Assembly: GCA_902805475.1 (NCBI GenBank)
Contig: CADCSX010000009.1
Span: forward strand, 1,736,001 to 1,800,000
Direction: 5' to 3'
Source: Entonaema liquescens
Lineage: Eukaryota; Ascomycota; Sordariomycetes; Xylariales; Xylariaceae
Length of the DNA stretch: 64,000 nt
Part shown: positions 48,820 through 61,116 of the stretch, piece after piece
Layout of the letters: each line of letters starts with the position of its first letter
Position numbering within the stretch: the stretch's first letter is position 1
Notes under the pieces: generated by a model
Seen by the model: the letters and a program-made list of their open reading frames with translations, nothing else
The model's database searches: none
What the model was told of the DNA's origin: nothing
Program-made: the position numbers and the translations under genes

Positions 48820-50778
48820 TGCGCCTGGTGGTGCGCAGGCAGCCTGGTCAGCACAGTAAAGGGGATTAAAGGTCGGAACACCGAGGATTTGGTGTGACAA
48901 CAACAAAAGTATTAGCTTTGCATGGGAGATTAATTTACGCCTTTGGAAGTATAATATATGCAATATGTAGTGTGGGTATTGAAGGCAAGTTGGCTTAAGC
49001 CGACTTGAATTGACAGTAGACGGTTGGATAGTTGACAGAGGTGAAGTGTATGAAGGTTGCGTCGTGTCGTTTCTCGGCCAGGGAAAGAAAAATTATGGGA
49101 ATGATTTAGGCATGTATCATTGTACCGTTCAGGCGGATCTGCTGGGTACCTATCAGGAACCGTTATCGTAATTAACTACCTAAATGGCAATGGCAATGCC
49201 TCGCAACTCCACCAGTGACAACTATTAACTCTACCCCATGCAAGTTTATGGGAAATGAATAAATGGAATATTCATATAGAAAAAAGGGAATATTATGAGG
49301 AATTCATAATATAATTATTGTTATGCTAAGTGTCATATTAAAGGAATATTTTAAGGAATATATTAAATACATACCTCCTAATGTACTTGTTCGGAAAGTG
49401 AGTCTTTTCTTGTTTCGTCATCTTGGACGCTAAAATGCCAATAGGGGAATGGCTCAGCATGTAAACTGCGTCATAACGTATACATTTTATCTGATCTTCA
49501 TGCCACATGTTAAAGTCTCTGGTGGAATTTAGGGGTCTAAACTAAAATTGTATTAGCAATTGCCCGGCTTAAGCTAAGGCTATTTTTTATTTTTTATTCA
49601 CGAACGATCGTGTTAAAGGAAAATTAGAACAAGCCGAGGGGTGGCCAACCTTATATCATCTAGCCAAGGTATGGTAAAAAGAGCTTACAACAGTAGGGTC
49701 ATGAGCTTATTGATAATATAGTCAGATAATATAGTCACAAGAGTTGGTAACGCGACAGGTAGTTTAATGCACCTAAGGTATCTCCCCGCCAATAATTCTT
49801 TTCAGCCGGCCAGTATACTACGTGCAGCCTTAACATTACATCTGTACGCCCATACACGCACAAGCACACGCACAAGCACACGCACACACGCATACGAAGT
49901 CATGGACACCTCAACAAAGACAGAATAAATTGAACTCGGAGGAATTGTCTATTCGAGCTCGGATCTCCGAACCCGTTGAGAATATTCAACATTCTTGAAA
50001 AGTTGAGATACAAAAGTTGTGTCGCATGCCACGTGCTACTTTCCTTAAGATGCACATATTGTCTTTCATGTTCATTGCGTTAAGGTAGGTATTCATTTTG
50101 TGTATTATTAGACAAGAGAGGTAATAATGTCTTACCTTATCTCACCTTATCTTACCATGCAGAAGCCATCGATATCCGCGCATTTAAATAGAGCATTTAC
50201 CTACCGCATCTACTATGTAAGTTACCCCTAACTTTTGCTAGCCAATCACAGCAGTTACATGGATACTGTGGTGTCTAGGTAGGTGGTTATGAGGTAGGTA
50301 CAGCTAGGTTGTCTTGTTCGGATCCATCAAATGCCAAGATACAATGGCATCTAAAATTGCGATACGGTTACACCGGCAAGTTGCAGCTGCTAGCGGATTA
50401 TTGAGCTTTTAGTGAATGGAAAGTTCCTTCAATACGGGCTACCTATTACCTATAATATAGAGAATCTATCCCACGTATAAGTACGGTTAGGTACCACCTA
50501 CATTCCATATATAATCACTTTCGCAAAGGGGGTAATATCTAACCACATGCACATCGAGCCGCCACTTACCCGCCACACTCTTTACCTATTATACGTCTTC
50601 TAACACGCATCTTATCTTATATACACGCATAGTCCCAAGTTTTGACAAGTTGAATTACCATTATACGAGAGGTAGCGAAGCCTACTTACATCCACGTCCA
50701 AATCCATTGTTTTACTACACATACACGTATGCGGCTTATAACTGATTACATCAAAATAAATCATTTGTTACAACGAAC
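48820..50778. other. gene-poor region upstream of EFR3
   Basis: About 2 kb with no gene seen. It contains the EFR3 promoter, an A/T-rich stretch (about 49260-49380), a CACGCACAAGCA-type minisatellite at 49855-49895 and TAGGTAGGT motifs near 50276-50301. Confidence 0.4.
49855..49895 (+). repeat. short minisatellite, CACGCACAAGCA-like unit
   Basis: Two full 12-bp units of CACGCACAAGCA followed by a degenerate CACA-rich tail. It is intergenic, and a single locus in this window. Confidence 0.75.
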
Positions 50779-51633
50779 ATGGAAGACCAAGGATCGAGCT
50801 CTTTTGAGGACTAGTTTTCAATGATTAGTTTCCAACCTCGGAATACCGATGGGACGGGTTCGCTAGATATCGCAAATCAGGATAGGGATGCAGCAATTAT
50901 GGGAGCAGCAGACGTACCCTCCGGTTAGGAGCACGACAATCCCGCAAACCCCCTTCTCAGACTTGCCAATGCTCGACCCACCACGTGCAAAGCCCAGCAT
51001 GTCCACTCACATAAAACTACACATATAACTACGAGCCAAACCATAACAACAAGCAAAACCAGAGATGATAACCAAAGCTCTCTCAATATTCAGACCGATT
51101 CCGAAGCAAAAAGGTTTACTAAAAAGCAAACTTTGACTAGACGTGAATATACTATTCCTGGACTGGTCCTGCTGTTAGGCGGGGTTTTTTCTATCATGAT
51201 CTATATGGTCGTCTTAGGGCGAGCGTTCAAGGATGGAAGTATCGAGGAACAAACCCTAACATAACAACCATTCATCTCATTAGAGGGCTCTAGAGTTACA
51301 GCAAGATCAGTGATCATTTTCGGGTCAGTTCAAGAATTACCTAAAGAATTAACCCAGACTTGGTCTATCGGTTTCATTAGCAATCACCATCCCATTATTC
51401 CGGATAATAGGCATACTAATTATCAGTATGTACCTATATAACGGCTTCATTTCCTCGAATGGTGCGATAAGTACCCGGAAAGGTTTTCAAAGATAGAGCC
51501 CGAAGTCACAGAGGAATTAGGACCGAATTGGTTGGTTTGGATGATGGGGGGTTCTGGCACTTCCTTACAGCAACGCGACGGTAACGTTATAGTTGTTTGC
51601 CTGGAACACGCTATTTCGAGATCATCATCCTAA
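50779..51633 (+). pseudogene. pseudogene of an unrecognised single-pass membrane protein, four internal stops
   Basis: One continuous reading frame of 284 codons from ATG 50779 to TAA 51631-51633 has internal stops at 50812 (TAG), 50926 (TAG), 51262 (TAA) and 51439 (TAA), and no frame shift. About 115 polar, Thr/Ser/Asn/Asp-rich residues are followed by a basic segment (KKQTLTRREYTIPG), a hydrophobic helix LVLLLGGVFSIMIYMVVLG (about residues 133-151) and a C-terminal domain of about 130 residues with IRRL-free, Trp-containing segments such as LGPNWLVWMMGG. Charge placement suggests an N-in topology. All four stops are TAG or TAA, each one transition from CAG, CAA or TGG, in the CpA/TpG context targeted by repeat-induced point mutation. 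I do not recognise the family. An untranslated degraded gene is the simplest reading. Confidence 0.6.
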
Positions 51634-52668
51634 CTTAACTGGATTCCAAACAAGTATACCATAGTGCAGAGGTAGTATAGAAAAGCGAATACCGTTCTCA
51701 AGACTTAGGTAGGTAGGTAGGTAGGTAGGTAGGTAGGTAGTTAGGTAGTTAGAAGGTAAAGACTTCACTTATCCCTCTTCTTCAATTGTTGCATATTGAA
51801 TGCTGAACTCGAGATATACATTAAAGGGGGCCCTCTTCCAGGGTTTTAGTGTAAGATAAGGTGAATGAGCACCTGCTTTCTCAAGTTAAGCTCCGGATTT
51901 GATCAACAACTAAGCCCCTACCTATATACCTTACATTTGTTTGGCAATGTTTCTCTAGATCACCGAACGTGTCTACATTCAACCTTAATTATAATGATAT
52001 TATATTGATTGTTATTTTCACCTGCTTGGGTACCTCATGTGGTATTGCTCGAAGCAGTATGGATTGTTTCGTTCTCGGTCTATCATTAGGACATATTTAT
52101 ACAACCCCCTGAAGTGAATCCTTCGGACATACAAAAATCTCTTATCAGTAGGAGAACGAAGCTCTGGTATTACGTTGATTGTAACCGTATTCGTGCCCAG
52201 TCTCTCGTTTCTGTTGGCAAATAGGCATGTGATATGCATATCAGCTCCGAAAATCCAGTTCGACTCTCGCTTCTGTACCCCACGAATGATACATAACAGA
52301 TAGGCAGACCAGGGGTAGGTACTCCAACGCCCAGCCAGCTCGTAGCACGCAGAGATAAAGCACATGTACAGATAAAAGTCTTGACTAACTTATCTATCAG
52401 TGTCACTCATACTGTACATAAACATGGCTGCAGCAACTCTGCGCGACGTCACACATTACCCTTTCAGCTCTGTCGAAAGTGGGTTGTTATGGTTCTCTGC
52501 CTCTCTCTCTTCAAATTCCCAACTGTAAACCGAGGCTCATTGAGTGAAGATATATCTTGAGAGTTGCGTCCCTTCTGTCTCGAATAGAGATTCAGTAGCT
52601 CTATGAGAACAGCGCGACGAATACATAATAGTTAGACGACGACCACTGGCCGTCCCTTGAGAACCAAA
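51634..52668. other. intergenic region upstream of the permease
   Basis: About 1 kb. It includes a TAGG tetranucleotide array and the permease promoter. A 115-codon minus-strand frame at 52018-52365 has no recognisable features and I do not call it. No gene is supported. Confidence 0.4.
51706..51750 (+). repeat. TAGG tetranucleotide microsatellite
   Basis: Nine near-perfect TAGG units followed by two degenerate ones (TTAGGTAGTT). This is the longest array of the motif that recurs as isolated TAGGTAGGTA pieces across the window. Confidence 0.9.
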
Positions 52669-54739
52669 ATGACGGCAAACACAGGGCGGCGTCGGGCATC
52701 ACACCCTCCAGCTGTGACGACCGTATTCGCCGAGGGAGATATGCCAGATCACATCGCCGAGATGACGGACGATGAAGCCGCGCTCGCGGCGCTTGGTTAC
52801 AAGCAGGAGTTCAAGCGCGAGTTCTCGGCTTGGACGACTTTTGCTGTTAGCTTCGCTGTTATGGGATTGCTACCGAGCATTGCTACTACTATGTGGTACG
52901 GACTCGGTTATGGTGAGCCGCCTTACGGATTACAGCACTCGGGGGACGCCGAAGGGAATGATGAGCTGATAAGACCGTATACTAGCTGGGCCTGCCGCGA
53001 ATACTTGGGGTTGGTTATTATCTGTTTTCTTCATTTTATGTGTAAGCGCCCGCCTGGTGGGTTATATAACGTAGACAGAGTTGACTTCGTCCATAGGTTG
53101 CCGCTTCGATGGCGGAATTGGCGAGTAGTATGCCAACTTCTGGTGGTCTTTACTATGCGGCAGCAGTACTAGCTGGCCCCAAGTATGGTCCTTTCGCCGC
53201 CTGGATTACTGGTTGGAGCAACTGGTTCGTTCAGGTTACAGGAGCACCAAGTGTCGACTATGGATGTGGTGAGTTGCGATCCCCTCAGTTGCTTCGAGAC
53301 TTGAGAAATTAATTCCTTACCTATTTTCAAGCCGCCATGATTCTTGCCGCAGCATCGATAGTGAACCCCGACTATACGCCAACGAACTATCAGACATTTT
53401 TGCTGACCGTACTGATCATGCTAACCCACGCCTGTATCAGCAGTATGCCGACGTTGTGGATTGCAAATTTCAACTCTGTTGGGACGACTATCAACCTCCT
53501 CTGTCTTCTGATTACCATCATAATCATCCCTACCGCAACGATGGGTAGCCCCAAATTCCAACCGAATGAATTCGCGTGGGGAATACAAAACAGTACGGAC
53601 TGGCCTGATGGTGTTGCCGTTCTGATGTCGTTCCTATCGATTATATGGACCATGTCCGGCTATGATGCTAGCTTCCACCTCTCTGAAGAATGCTCAAACG
53701 CAGCCATCGCTACGCCAAGGTCTATTGTTATGACCGCAGGGTCGGGGTCGGTTCTTGGATTCATATTAAATGCCCTTATCGCATATACAATCAAAGATGT
53801 TGCAGAAGTCTTGGACAGCGATCTGGTAAGGACTTAAATGGACCTATATGAGTGTTACTTAAGACTAAACTACATAGGGTCAACCGTTCGCGGCGTACCT
53901 CATCCAAATCTTACCGCGAGACGTAGCACTAGCCGTCCTTTCCATGACCATCGTATGCGCTTACATGATGGGGCAGGGATGTATGGTAGCTGCATCGCGG
54001 GTTTGCTTTGCGTACGCACGGGACGACTGCTTTGGCGTAGTTAGCCGACCCCTGAAGAAAGTCAACCGACACACCTTAACCCCAGTAAATGCGGTTTGGT
54101 TTAATACATCGATTGGGATTTTGTTACTGCTGCTGATTTTCGGGGGAGCGGCTATCGACGCCATTTTCAGCATCGGCGCTATCGCAGCCTACGTCGCCTT
54201 TACAACGCCGATTTTCCTCAAAATCGTGCTCGTCGGCAATGGATTTCGCCGCGGGCCCTGGCATCTCGGCCCCCTGAGCCTACCATCGGGCATCGCTGCT
54301 TGCTGTTTCGTTCTAGTTATGCTACCTATCTTATGCTTTCCTAGTGTTCGCGGCGATAATATGAGCCTGGAGGATATGAATTGGACTGCGCTTGTTTATG
54401 TGAGTTCCCGGTCCTTGTAGACGTAGCGGATGCGGAGAATGGGTGCTAACTTTAGAGCCAGGGCGCACCGATGTTATTTATCCTCATATGGTTCTTTGTA
54501 GATGCTCATAAGTGGTTTAAGGGGCCTAAGATTAATATTGAGGTGAGTCTAACTAATCTGCCAGCCCCCTTCCTCTTCCAAATATGTGGTTGTACCAAGA
54601 GATCTAACGACATGACAAATGCCAGCATCATATGCTTCACCAAAACCTCCCTCACGTGGAGGGCATCGAGTCACCCGCCGCAAGCGGAAAGGACTCAGAT
54701 ATAGAACGGGGTTCGGTATCGAAGGTTCCATCGATTTAG
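52669..54739 (+). CDS. GABA/amino-acid permease, APC superfamily
   Basis: A plasma-membrane amino-acid or GABA permease of the fungal APC family. Seven exons: 52669-52912, 52986-53041, 53097-53268, 53332-53825, 53878-54399, 54456-54542 and 54626-54739, with introns of 52-83 bp all starting GTGAG or GTAAG. The spliced product has 562 residues. The cytosolic N-terminus (about 60 residues) leads to FKREFSAWTTFAVSFAVMG, then AGPA and a glycine-rich TWGWLL helix, and MAELASSMPTSGGLYYAAA, the family signature. SGYDASFHLSEECSNAA lies in the middle. About twelve hydrophobic segments are visible. The closest described proteins are the Uga4-type GABA permeases, but substrate choice among GABA, choline and polyamines cannot be read here. 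It is convergent with the ENA ATPase gene. Confidence 0.93.
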
Positions 54740-55281
54740 CTGGGAAAAGGAACTTGCTGATGATACTTCTCAAAATATATTGATGGTGATCTAGACCCGA
54801 TAATCAAGGGACGATGGGGTCAAATTCGCCTTGTCCGCCCATAATTTGGTTAACCGTCACACAGTTAGATATTGAAATGGCCATATGTATACATCACATT
54901 AACATGTAGATGGAAAAGAGAGTTCAGTCTTAGTTTAAGTGCTTCAATGAGTGTGGTGTAAATTAAAAGAGTGACTATGGGCATCTTTGCTATCCTTGAT
55001 ACTTGTTGGTTAGTCGTTATAACAGTTAGGAGTATGCTCCACGGAGCTTTCTCCTTATTTTGAATCCAGTAATGACCGTGGCAGCTCTCGCGACAGAGCT
55101 GTATTTTAAAGTAAACGAGCGGCGATGCTTTATGTGCGTCATTCACCTCTTTCTTGCCTCTACCATCTCCCTTCACGTAATCCACCTCCATTCTGTCCCC
55201 TCCTCCCATACCACAACAGCTTACAACCATCAACTTCGCCCTTCTATTTTGTGTCATCCGGGGTTTCCCACCCCTTCCTAG
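54740..55281. other. short convergent intergenic region
   Basis: About 540 bp between the 3' ends of the permease and the ENA ATPase genes. The open frames here are not protein-like. No gene. Confidence 0.4.
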
Positions 55282-58200
55282 TCATTGGCGTCCTTCGTCT
55301 GACCTCACCTGCTCTTCGACCCCCTCGCCATTATCATCACCGCCCAACGAAAAATCGAGGTACTCCGCAAAGGCGCGCTGCTCAACATCCATGTCCCTCC
55401 AAAGTGTCCCCGATCCATTCTTATTGAAGAAAGCCGCGCGCCGGAAGTAGACCCGTTTTACCCACTTCCAGCTTTCGACGCCGGCGAAGAACAGGCCCGA
55501 GCTGATGAACACCACAGCCCACTCCCACGAAATTCCAATGTGTTTGAAGACAATTGTATTAAGGCCCGGAATGTATAGCGTTGGGAATAGCGTCACGAAG
55601 CCGATAATAATGGCCCAGAAGAGAAACCTGTTCTGGCTGATGTCACGAGCCCACCTCACTATAATAGAGGATTTGTTGGAGCCGTCCGGTTGGGACTGGG
55701 GCTGCTGCGTCCAGAAGAAAGACCGTCGACGATCTACCATCTCCCAGGCAAGAAACAGCGCAAACCAAGTGAGACAAGCGAACGTCGTCGCGCGAGCGCG
55801 AAAAACAGCGTCACAGTTATCACCGTATTCCTCATTACATCCTCTCCCCAGGTTTCCGCCGCCAAAGCGGTACACAACGAGGACAAAGCTCGCCAGACAC
55901 AGCGCGGCGATCCACAGGCCATACACGACCATATCGACCAAGAACTCGGCATCGAAAATGCCCGTCTTCAGGCTCTGCGGCGGCCGGTTCATGATGTCCT
56001 TAACCGCGCGCTCGAAGCCCAGGCCCATGTCCGGCATCCCCGACGTCACCATGATGATCCAGACGATCTCGACGGGCGCGAGCGGGAACACGGACAACCC
56101 CCGCTCGTCTTTGAAGGCGAGGCCTGCGAGAAGAGTGCCCGCTTGCGCGATGTTCTCCGCCAGCACGTGCAGCACGAATTTCTGGATGTTGTCGAAGATG
56201 CGCCGGCCCTCTTCGATCGCGGCGACTATGCTCGCGAAGTTGTCGTCCGATAGCACTACGTCGGATGCTTCCTTGGCGACGTCGCTGCCGGAGAGGCCCA
56301 TTGCGATGCCGACGTCAGCTCGGCGGAGAGAAGGGGAGTCGTTTACGCCATCGCCAGTCTATTGAATTGGATATTAGTTTACGATATTTATTAAGCAGAT
56401 AGTAGTAGTACGCATGTGCGGTTTCTTTCTGACTTACCATAGCACAAAACTTCTTACGCCTGTGGAGCGCTTCGATCATACGGACCTTGGTGTTCGGGGT
56501 GCACCGGGCAATAACCAACGGTAAAACCGGGAGATTGTCCACTTGGTCGTCTGTTAACGAGTCGAATTGGCTGGCTGTCATCACCATGGCATCCGCGACA
56601 TCTGATCTAACTCGCTCCATGCGGCTGGGAAGTATTCCTACTTCCAGAGCAATGGCTTTGGCCGTTTCGGGATGGTCGCCGGTTAACATGTGTACTGATA
56701 TGCCAGCTTCGTGACAGCTTCGGACCGCGGGAGCTGATTCAGGTCGCGGCGGGTCGTATAAACCTATTAAGCCGCGGAATACCAGGTTTGATTCTACGTC
56801 CGCACGGTCGACTTCGTCTCCCTTTTCCAGGTGGTCTTTGAACGTCTTGCTTGCAAGCGCTAAGACCCGCAGGCCGGTACTAGCGAGAGCTTCCATATTC
56901 TTCATGATATTGGCACGGAATTCCTCGTCTATTTCAACTGTACCTTGGCCGTCTTCTTTACAGTATCTCGTACAGATAGCTAAGACTCGCTCGACGGCTC
57001 CTTTGGTAAGAACATAGAGCTTCCCAGTTGGGTTGTTTTTGAAAACAACGGACATACGTTTAATTTCAGAGTCGAAAGGTAGCTCGGCGACTTGGCTCCA
57101 TTCTGCCCTTTCACCCTGGGTGAGCCTAAGCCTGTTCCAATCGAAGCGGGAAGCGAAAACCTGGATGGCGATTTCGGTTGGGTCACCTCGTGCGTTCCAT
57201 ACTCCATCTCTTGGAGAGACAGTGGCGAGATTGGCGAGCGAAGCAACACATAGGAAATCAGACAATGCTTGCTTGCTGTTCTCTAGGAATTGGGAAGGCT
57301 GTTCGGTCGAACTAGTCTCGGGCCCCTCCTTTTCAAAGTCGACCTGCCATGGCTGATGCGTGTTGAGTGATATCATACCAGTTGTAGGGTTAAAGGGCTC
57401 TGAAGAAGTCTCAACGGTATAAGTGCCGATAGCAGGAATCCATGCTCGTCTAGCCACCATCTTACCCTGAGTCAATGTCCCAGTTTTATCCGAGCATATA
57501 TCGGTGACGGCGCCCAGAGCTTCCAAAGACTTAAGGTTTCGTACTATGACATTTCGCTCTACCATGCGCTTTGTTCCAGCGGCCATGGTGATGGTTAGAA
57601 CGACTACCAATGAGGCGGGGATCATTGACAGGCCAGTGGCAACTGCATATATGATTACTTCTTGTCGAGATACGAATTTGTTTGCCGCCAAAACAATGAT
57701 GGCACATACGACAGCAATTCCAAAAAGGAGAATTGCGAGCTTCGATAATTTCTGCTGAAGCGGTGTTCCTACATTAACCCCTAGGAAACGACCAATGGCA
57801 TCCGTGAGGGTCAAGGTAAAGGCCTCTAGGTAACGATGGGGTTTTGCAGAGCCGTCAGGGTTCCGTTTGACAGGTCGTATCTTGGAATCCTTCTGTCGAA
57901 TTGCTGCAGCGATGGCTCCAATCTCAGTATAGGTACCCGTAGCAAAAACTATACCTTTGGCCCGACCCTTTGTCACCGTTGAGGAGCTGAATGCAATATT
58001 CAATCGGTCTCCAGGTCCCGTAGAATCATCAAATATAGAATTTTCGTCCTTGCGGACTGGCAATGACTCTCCTGTTAGGAGCGCTTCGTTAGTTTCGAAG
58101 TTGACAGCCTCGATGACCCTAAGCCGTATATTAGTAACTATCACGAAGACGATCCTCTGAGGCCCACCTACCGGATATCGGCTGGGACGGTATCACCGGT

Positions 58201-58755
58201 CTTGATTTCAACTAGATCGCCTACAACAACTTCAGGAGTAGGGACGATCTTAGTATCTCCGTCGCGTACAACATTGGCTGTAGGCGAGCTGAGAGAGCGA
58301 AGAGAGTCCATTGTTTTCTCGGCAGAGTACTCTTGGAAAAAACCAACGATGACATTAAGGAGAATGACCGCAGTAATGACAGCGCCTTCAATATACGACT
58401 TAATACCATAACTGACAGCCATTGCCAAAATAAGCACCTCGAAAAAGTTCAGCACTGGTGATACTCAATCCGGAACAAACGTTGTAAGGGTTAATTTGCA
58501 TACCATGGTCATTGCGTTCGCAATCTGAGCTACGATGATTTTCCATGCGGACACGCCTTCAGAGTCACCCAATTCATTCCTCCCGAGCTCGTCCAGTCGT
58601 TGCTTTGCGACATTGCTTGACAAGCCATGAACACTGTCGGAGCCCAGTTCAAGAATGAGTTGCTCGCAAGTCAGCGCATGAGCTGGTCGGGATAGGGGCT
58701 TGTTGGATTGTCCTGAGACAGGACCTCCAGGGATATGGCCCTTCTCTTCTGCCAT
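55282..58755 (-). CDS. ENA-type P-type ATPase (type IID sodium/potassium exporter)
   Basis: A plasma- or endomembrane cation pump that exports Na+ or K+ using ATP. Exons are 58755-58504, 58437-58172, 58118-56438 and 56358-55282, with introns of 66, 53 and 79 bp; the product has 1091 residues, as usual for the family. LTGES (about 187-191) is the actuator motif, CSDKTGTLTQ carries the phosphorylated Asp (about Asp383), and MLTGDHPETA and TGDGVNDSPSLRRAD (about 734-748) form the P-domain. The MIPASLV segment in the fourth membrane helix and the layout of the C-terminal helices follow ENA rather than SERCA pumps. The first intron includes a stretch (LNFFE when translated) that would read through; the GTATGC...TTTCGAG splice restores the conserved NAMTMVLILAMA helix. 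All catalytic residues are present. Confidence 0.95.
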
Positions 58756-60149
58756 GCTAGACAGGAAAATATAGATATAAGAGCAGTACTATACAAAAGT
58801 TCACGAGTTTTTTACGCAATTTTTCGGAGGATGATGCAGTAGTATGTGTGCATGAACAGCGTTAAAAGTAATCGGAGAATAAAAAACAATGGCTTGGAAT
58901 AAGGCACTCAGGTATCTATATTTTGCTACCTGTAGCCAAGCGATTCCAAGATATTTACGTGCAGTTTAATTTTTCTCTTAGTAACATACGTGAGGCATAC
59001 CAGCATCATAAGATGAGCATACGCTCTCCGTAACCGAGAATAGTCCATTATTTAGTCTATGATTGGCGCTCGCCGAGAATATCTAGTCTACAGATAAGAG
59101 GAATATGCCACTCTCAGAACTGTTCATTCGTAAAGAGCGTGCTTGGCTTTGAGGGAAGGGTAAAAAGTCGGTGGGGAATGTTAGATATACATATGACATC
59201 CAGATTCGATACTAAGCGAGAACGCCGACGTACTCGTGGCCGATAATTGGTAGGTCGGACATAGAGTATAGGCCATAAACTCAAAGTTTTCTGTGCCATG
59301 ACTTGTAGGATTTCCGCCGTTTGGATGAACCAAGAGTAGAGTACGGCCAAGCCCGACTAACAGCGCATGCGATCATGGCCAAGACGTTTAGACCTTATCG
59401 AACGCAAGGGGACTACGGACCACTATTCAAACTCGAATTAAAGACATTGCTTAATACACGTGTTCTCGATTTTAACTTGGCATACTGAGATATCCCTTCC
59501 TAGAAATGTGGAACGGAAATCTAGTGGTATAAAGATGTCGCGTAAGTCGTAATTATGTTGCGTCAGTTCCAAAAACAGGGCGAGAATTAACATATTGGTC
59601 GTATTGAAATCGGATATGCCCTATATAAGAATGCTAAAGCTGCCAATGCCACCCAAGAAGTCCTGAACGGTGCTAATGTAAGTTGGAATGAGGCTATCGC
59701 TGTGTACCTGAAGAGGCGACTTCCTAGGATGCACAAGTACTGATGAGAGCCAAGAGCCAAGAGCTGCGCCAAGATAAGTGTCCGCACCCCTGATCTTGGC
59801 CGTCATACGCATTGCACTTCAGGGTTTTCCTCAGGCATATACAGCCAAATTAGTTGTGGCACTCGCTATTTAGATCCGTCTCCTCGTTGACAACGCCACC
59901 TCAAAGCCCAACCTGTTTGTTCAGATATACACGGCACTCCTTCACTGTACAGTATTCGTCCTAAGGTTGGCAGCTTAACGTATCTAGGTACATACCGAAA
60001 TTTGTTGAAACTGTTCATACTTTCGTTTCTTTGTCATAGGCTCGTGATAACGTTTATACTACCAGCAATCTATTAACCGGTAAAGTATAGATGACCCGTC
60101 GGATTCGGAAGGGCTTAATGGCTTGTTGCCATAATCCTAGCCTTGTAGA
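58756..60149. other. intergenic region, no gene seen
   Basis: About 1.4 kb, with the ENA promoter at its left end and the 3' flank of the CENP-O gene at its right. Only short frames (up to about 78 codons) and small repeats such as tandem CCAAGAG at 59752-59766. No gene is supported. Confidence 0.4.
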
Positions 60150-61116
60150 TTAGGCACTTTCAAGTTGCTTAACAACATCTTCGACCCGGAGACTTCCGCC
60201 CAGGAATTGCCTCATAGTCTCTCTGTCTTGCCCATCCTCGCCTTGTACAACCATCTTCACAATGTCGCCATCGTCATCCATTACTAGACGTCCCGAGCGG
60301 CCGTCGCTCCACTCGACGCGGATTTGCTTCGCTTGGGCATCTGCCGCACTGATGTCGGTAATTGGAACCTCCAGTTCTTTAGCTTTCCCTTTCTTGCTTT
60401 CCAAGCCGGCCATACTACGTAGGTCTCCAATGACAGCCGTACGGTTGTGGTAACGGACCAGCTCCCGCCTCAACGCCCGCACGAAGCTTGACAAATCCTG
60501 CCTTTTTGGCGTATCACTGTCATCGTCCTTGGCTACTGGCGGAGGGAGATACCGAGCCGCCAGACCAGAAAGCGGTATGCACTGGGGAACGGTATGTCTG
60601 TGGACGCGTAGAAACCGAGAATTTGAGTAAGGCCGGTTTAACATAACATAATAAGGTCGAAGAAACCGGGACTTGGACATGACTTCGAACCGCAATCCCA
60701 AAATATTACCCCCATCCACAGCGTTGGGGTCCGGATCGCGCACTTTGAAAGTGGTGATAGAAGCACATGTTCGATAGAGACATTGCTGCTTATGTGCGTT
60801 CTGCTCCTCGGCTCTTGTTAACAACTCCTGTAACCTAGAATCGTCATTCTGCTTTTTTGAACCTAATCTCTTCGTAGGATTAGTCTTTAGCAGCTGAAGC
60901 GTCGAGTCCGATGTTATCAGAGTAGCAGTTTGCAGCTTGAGATCTCGTTTCAGCGATTCCACTAGAAAAGTATTAGCACTAGCTTCATATATCATCATAT
61001 ATATCATCATATATATTTACAAGACAATAATCACCTTGAGCTCTTAACGTGGCAATTTCATTGTCCAACTTTTCTGCGACAGACAGTTCTTGTGATTGCG
61101 GTTCCTCGGAATCCAT
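60150..61116 (-). CDS. CENP-O/Mcm21-family inner kinetochore protein
   Basis: A subunit of the constitutive centromere-associated network (Mcm21 in budding yeast, Mal2 in fission yeast). Exons are 61116-61035 and 60961-60150, with a 73 bp intron (GTGATT...CTAATAC...TTCTAG), giving 297 residues. The N-terminus is a short coiled-coil-like segment (VAEKLDNEIATLRAQVESLKRDLKLQ begins it). The conserved domain has LGLRFEVMSKSRFLRPYYVM, RVHRHTVPQCIPLSGLAARYLPPP and FVRALRRELVRYHNRTAVI, the fungal CENP-O signature. The intron contains a tandem ATATATGATGAT repeat. The gene is divergent from the acetyl-CoA transporter, sharing a promoter region of about 720 bp. Confidence 0.88.
60985..61016. repeat. 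intronic tandem repeat, ATATATCATCAT unit
   Basis: Two and a half copies of a 12-bp ATATATCATCAT unit (plus strand) occupy nearly half of the CENP-O intron. Confidence 0.75.

Noticed and set aside
52018..52365. 115-codon minus-strand frame upstream of the permease
   Set aside because: No recognisable motif, no splice continuation and it lies in the permease promoter region.
55505..56365. 286-codon plus-strand open frame
   Set aside because: It is antisense to the last ENA ATPase exon, which has clear family motifs.
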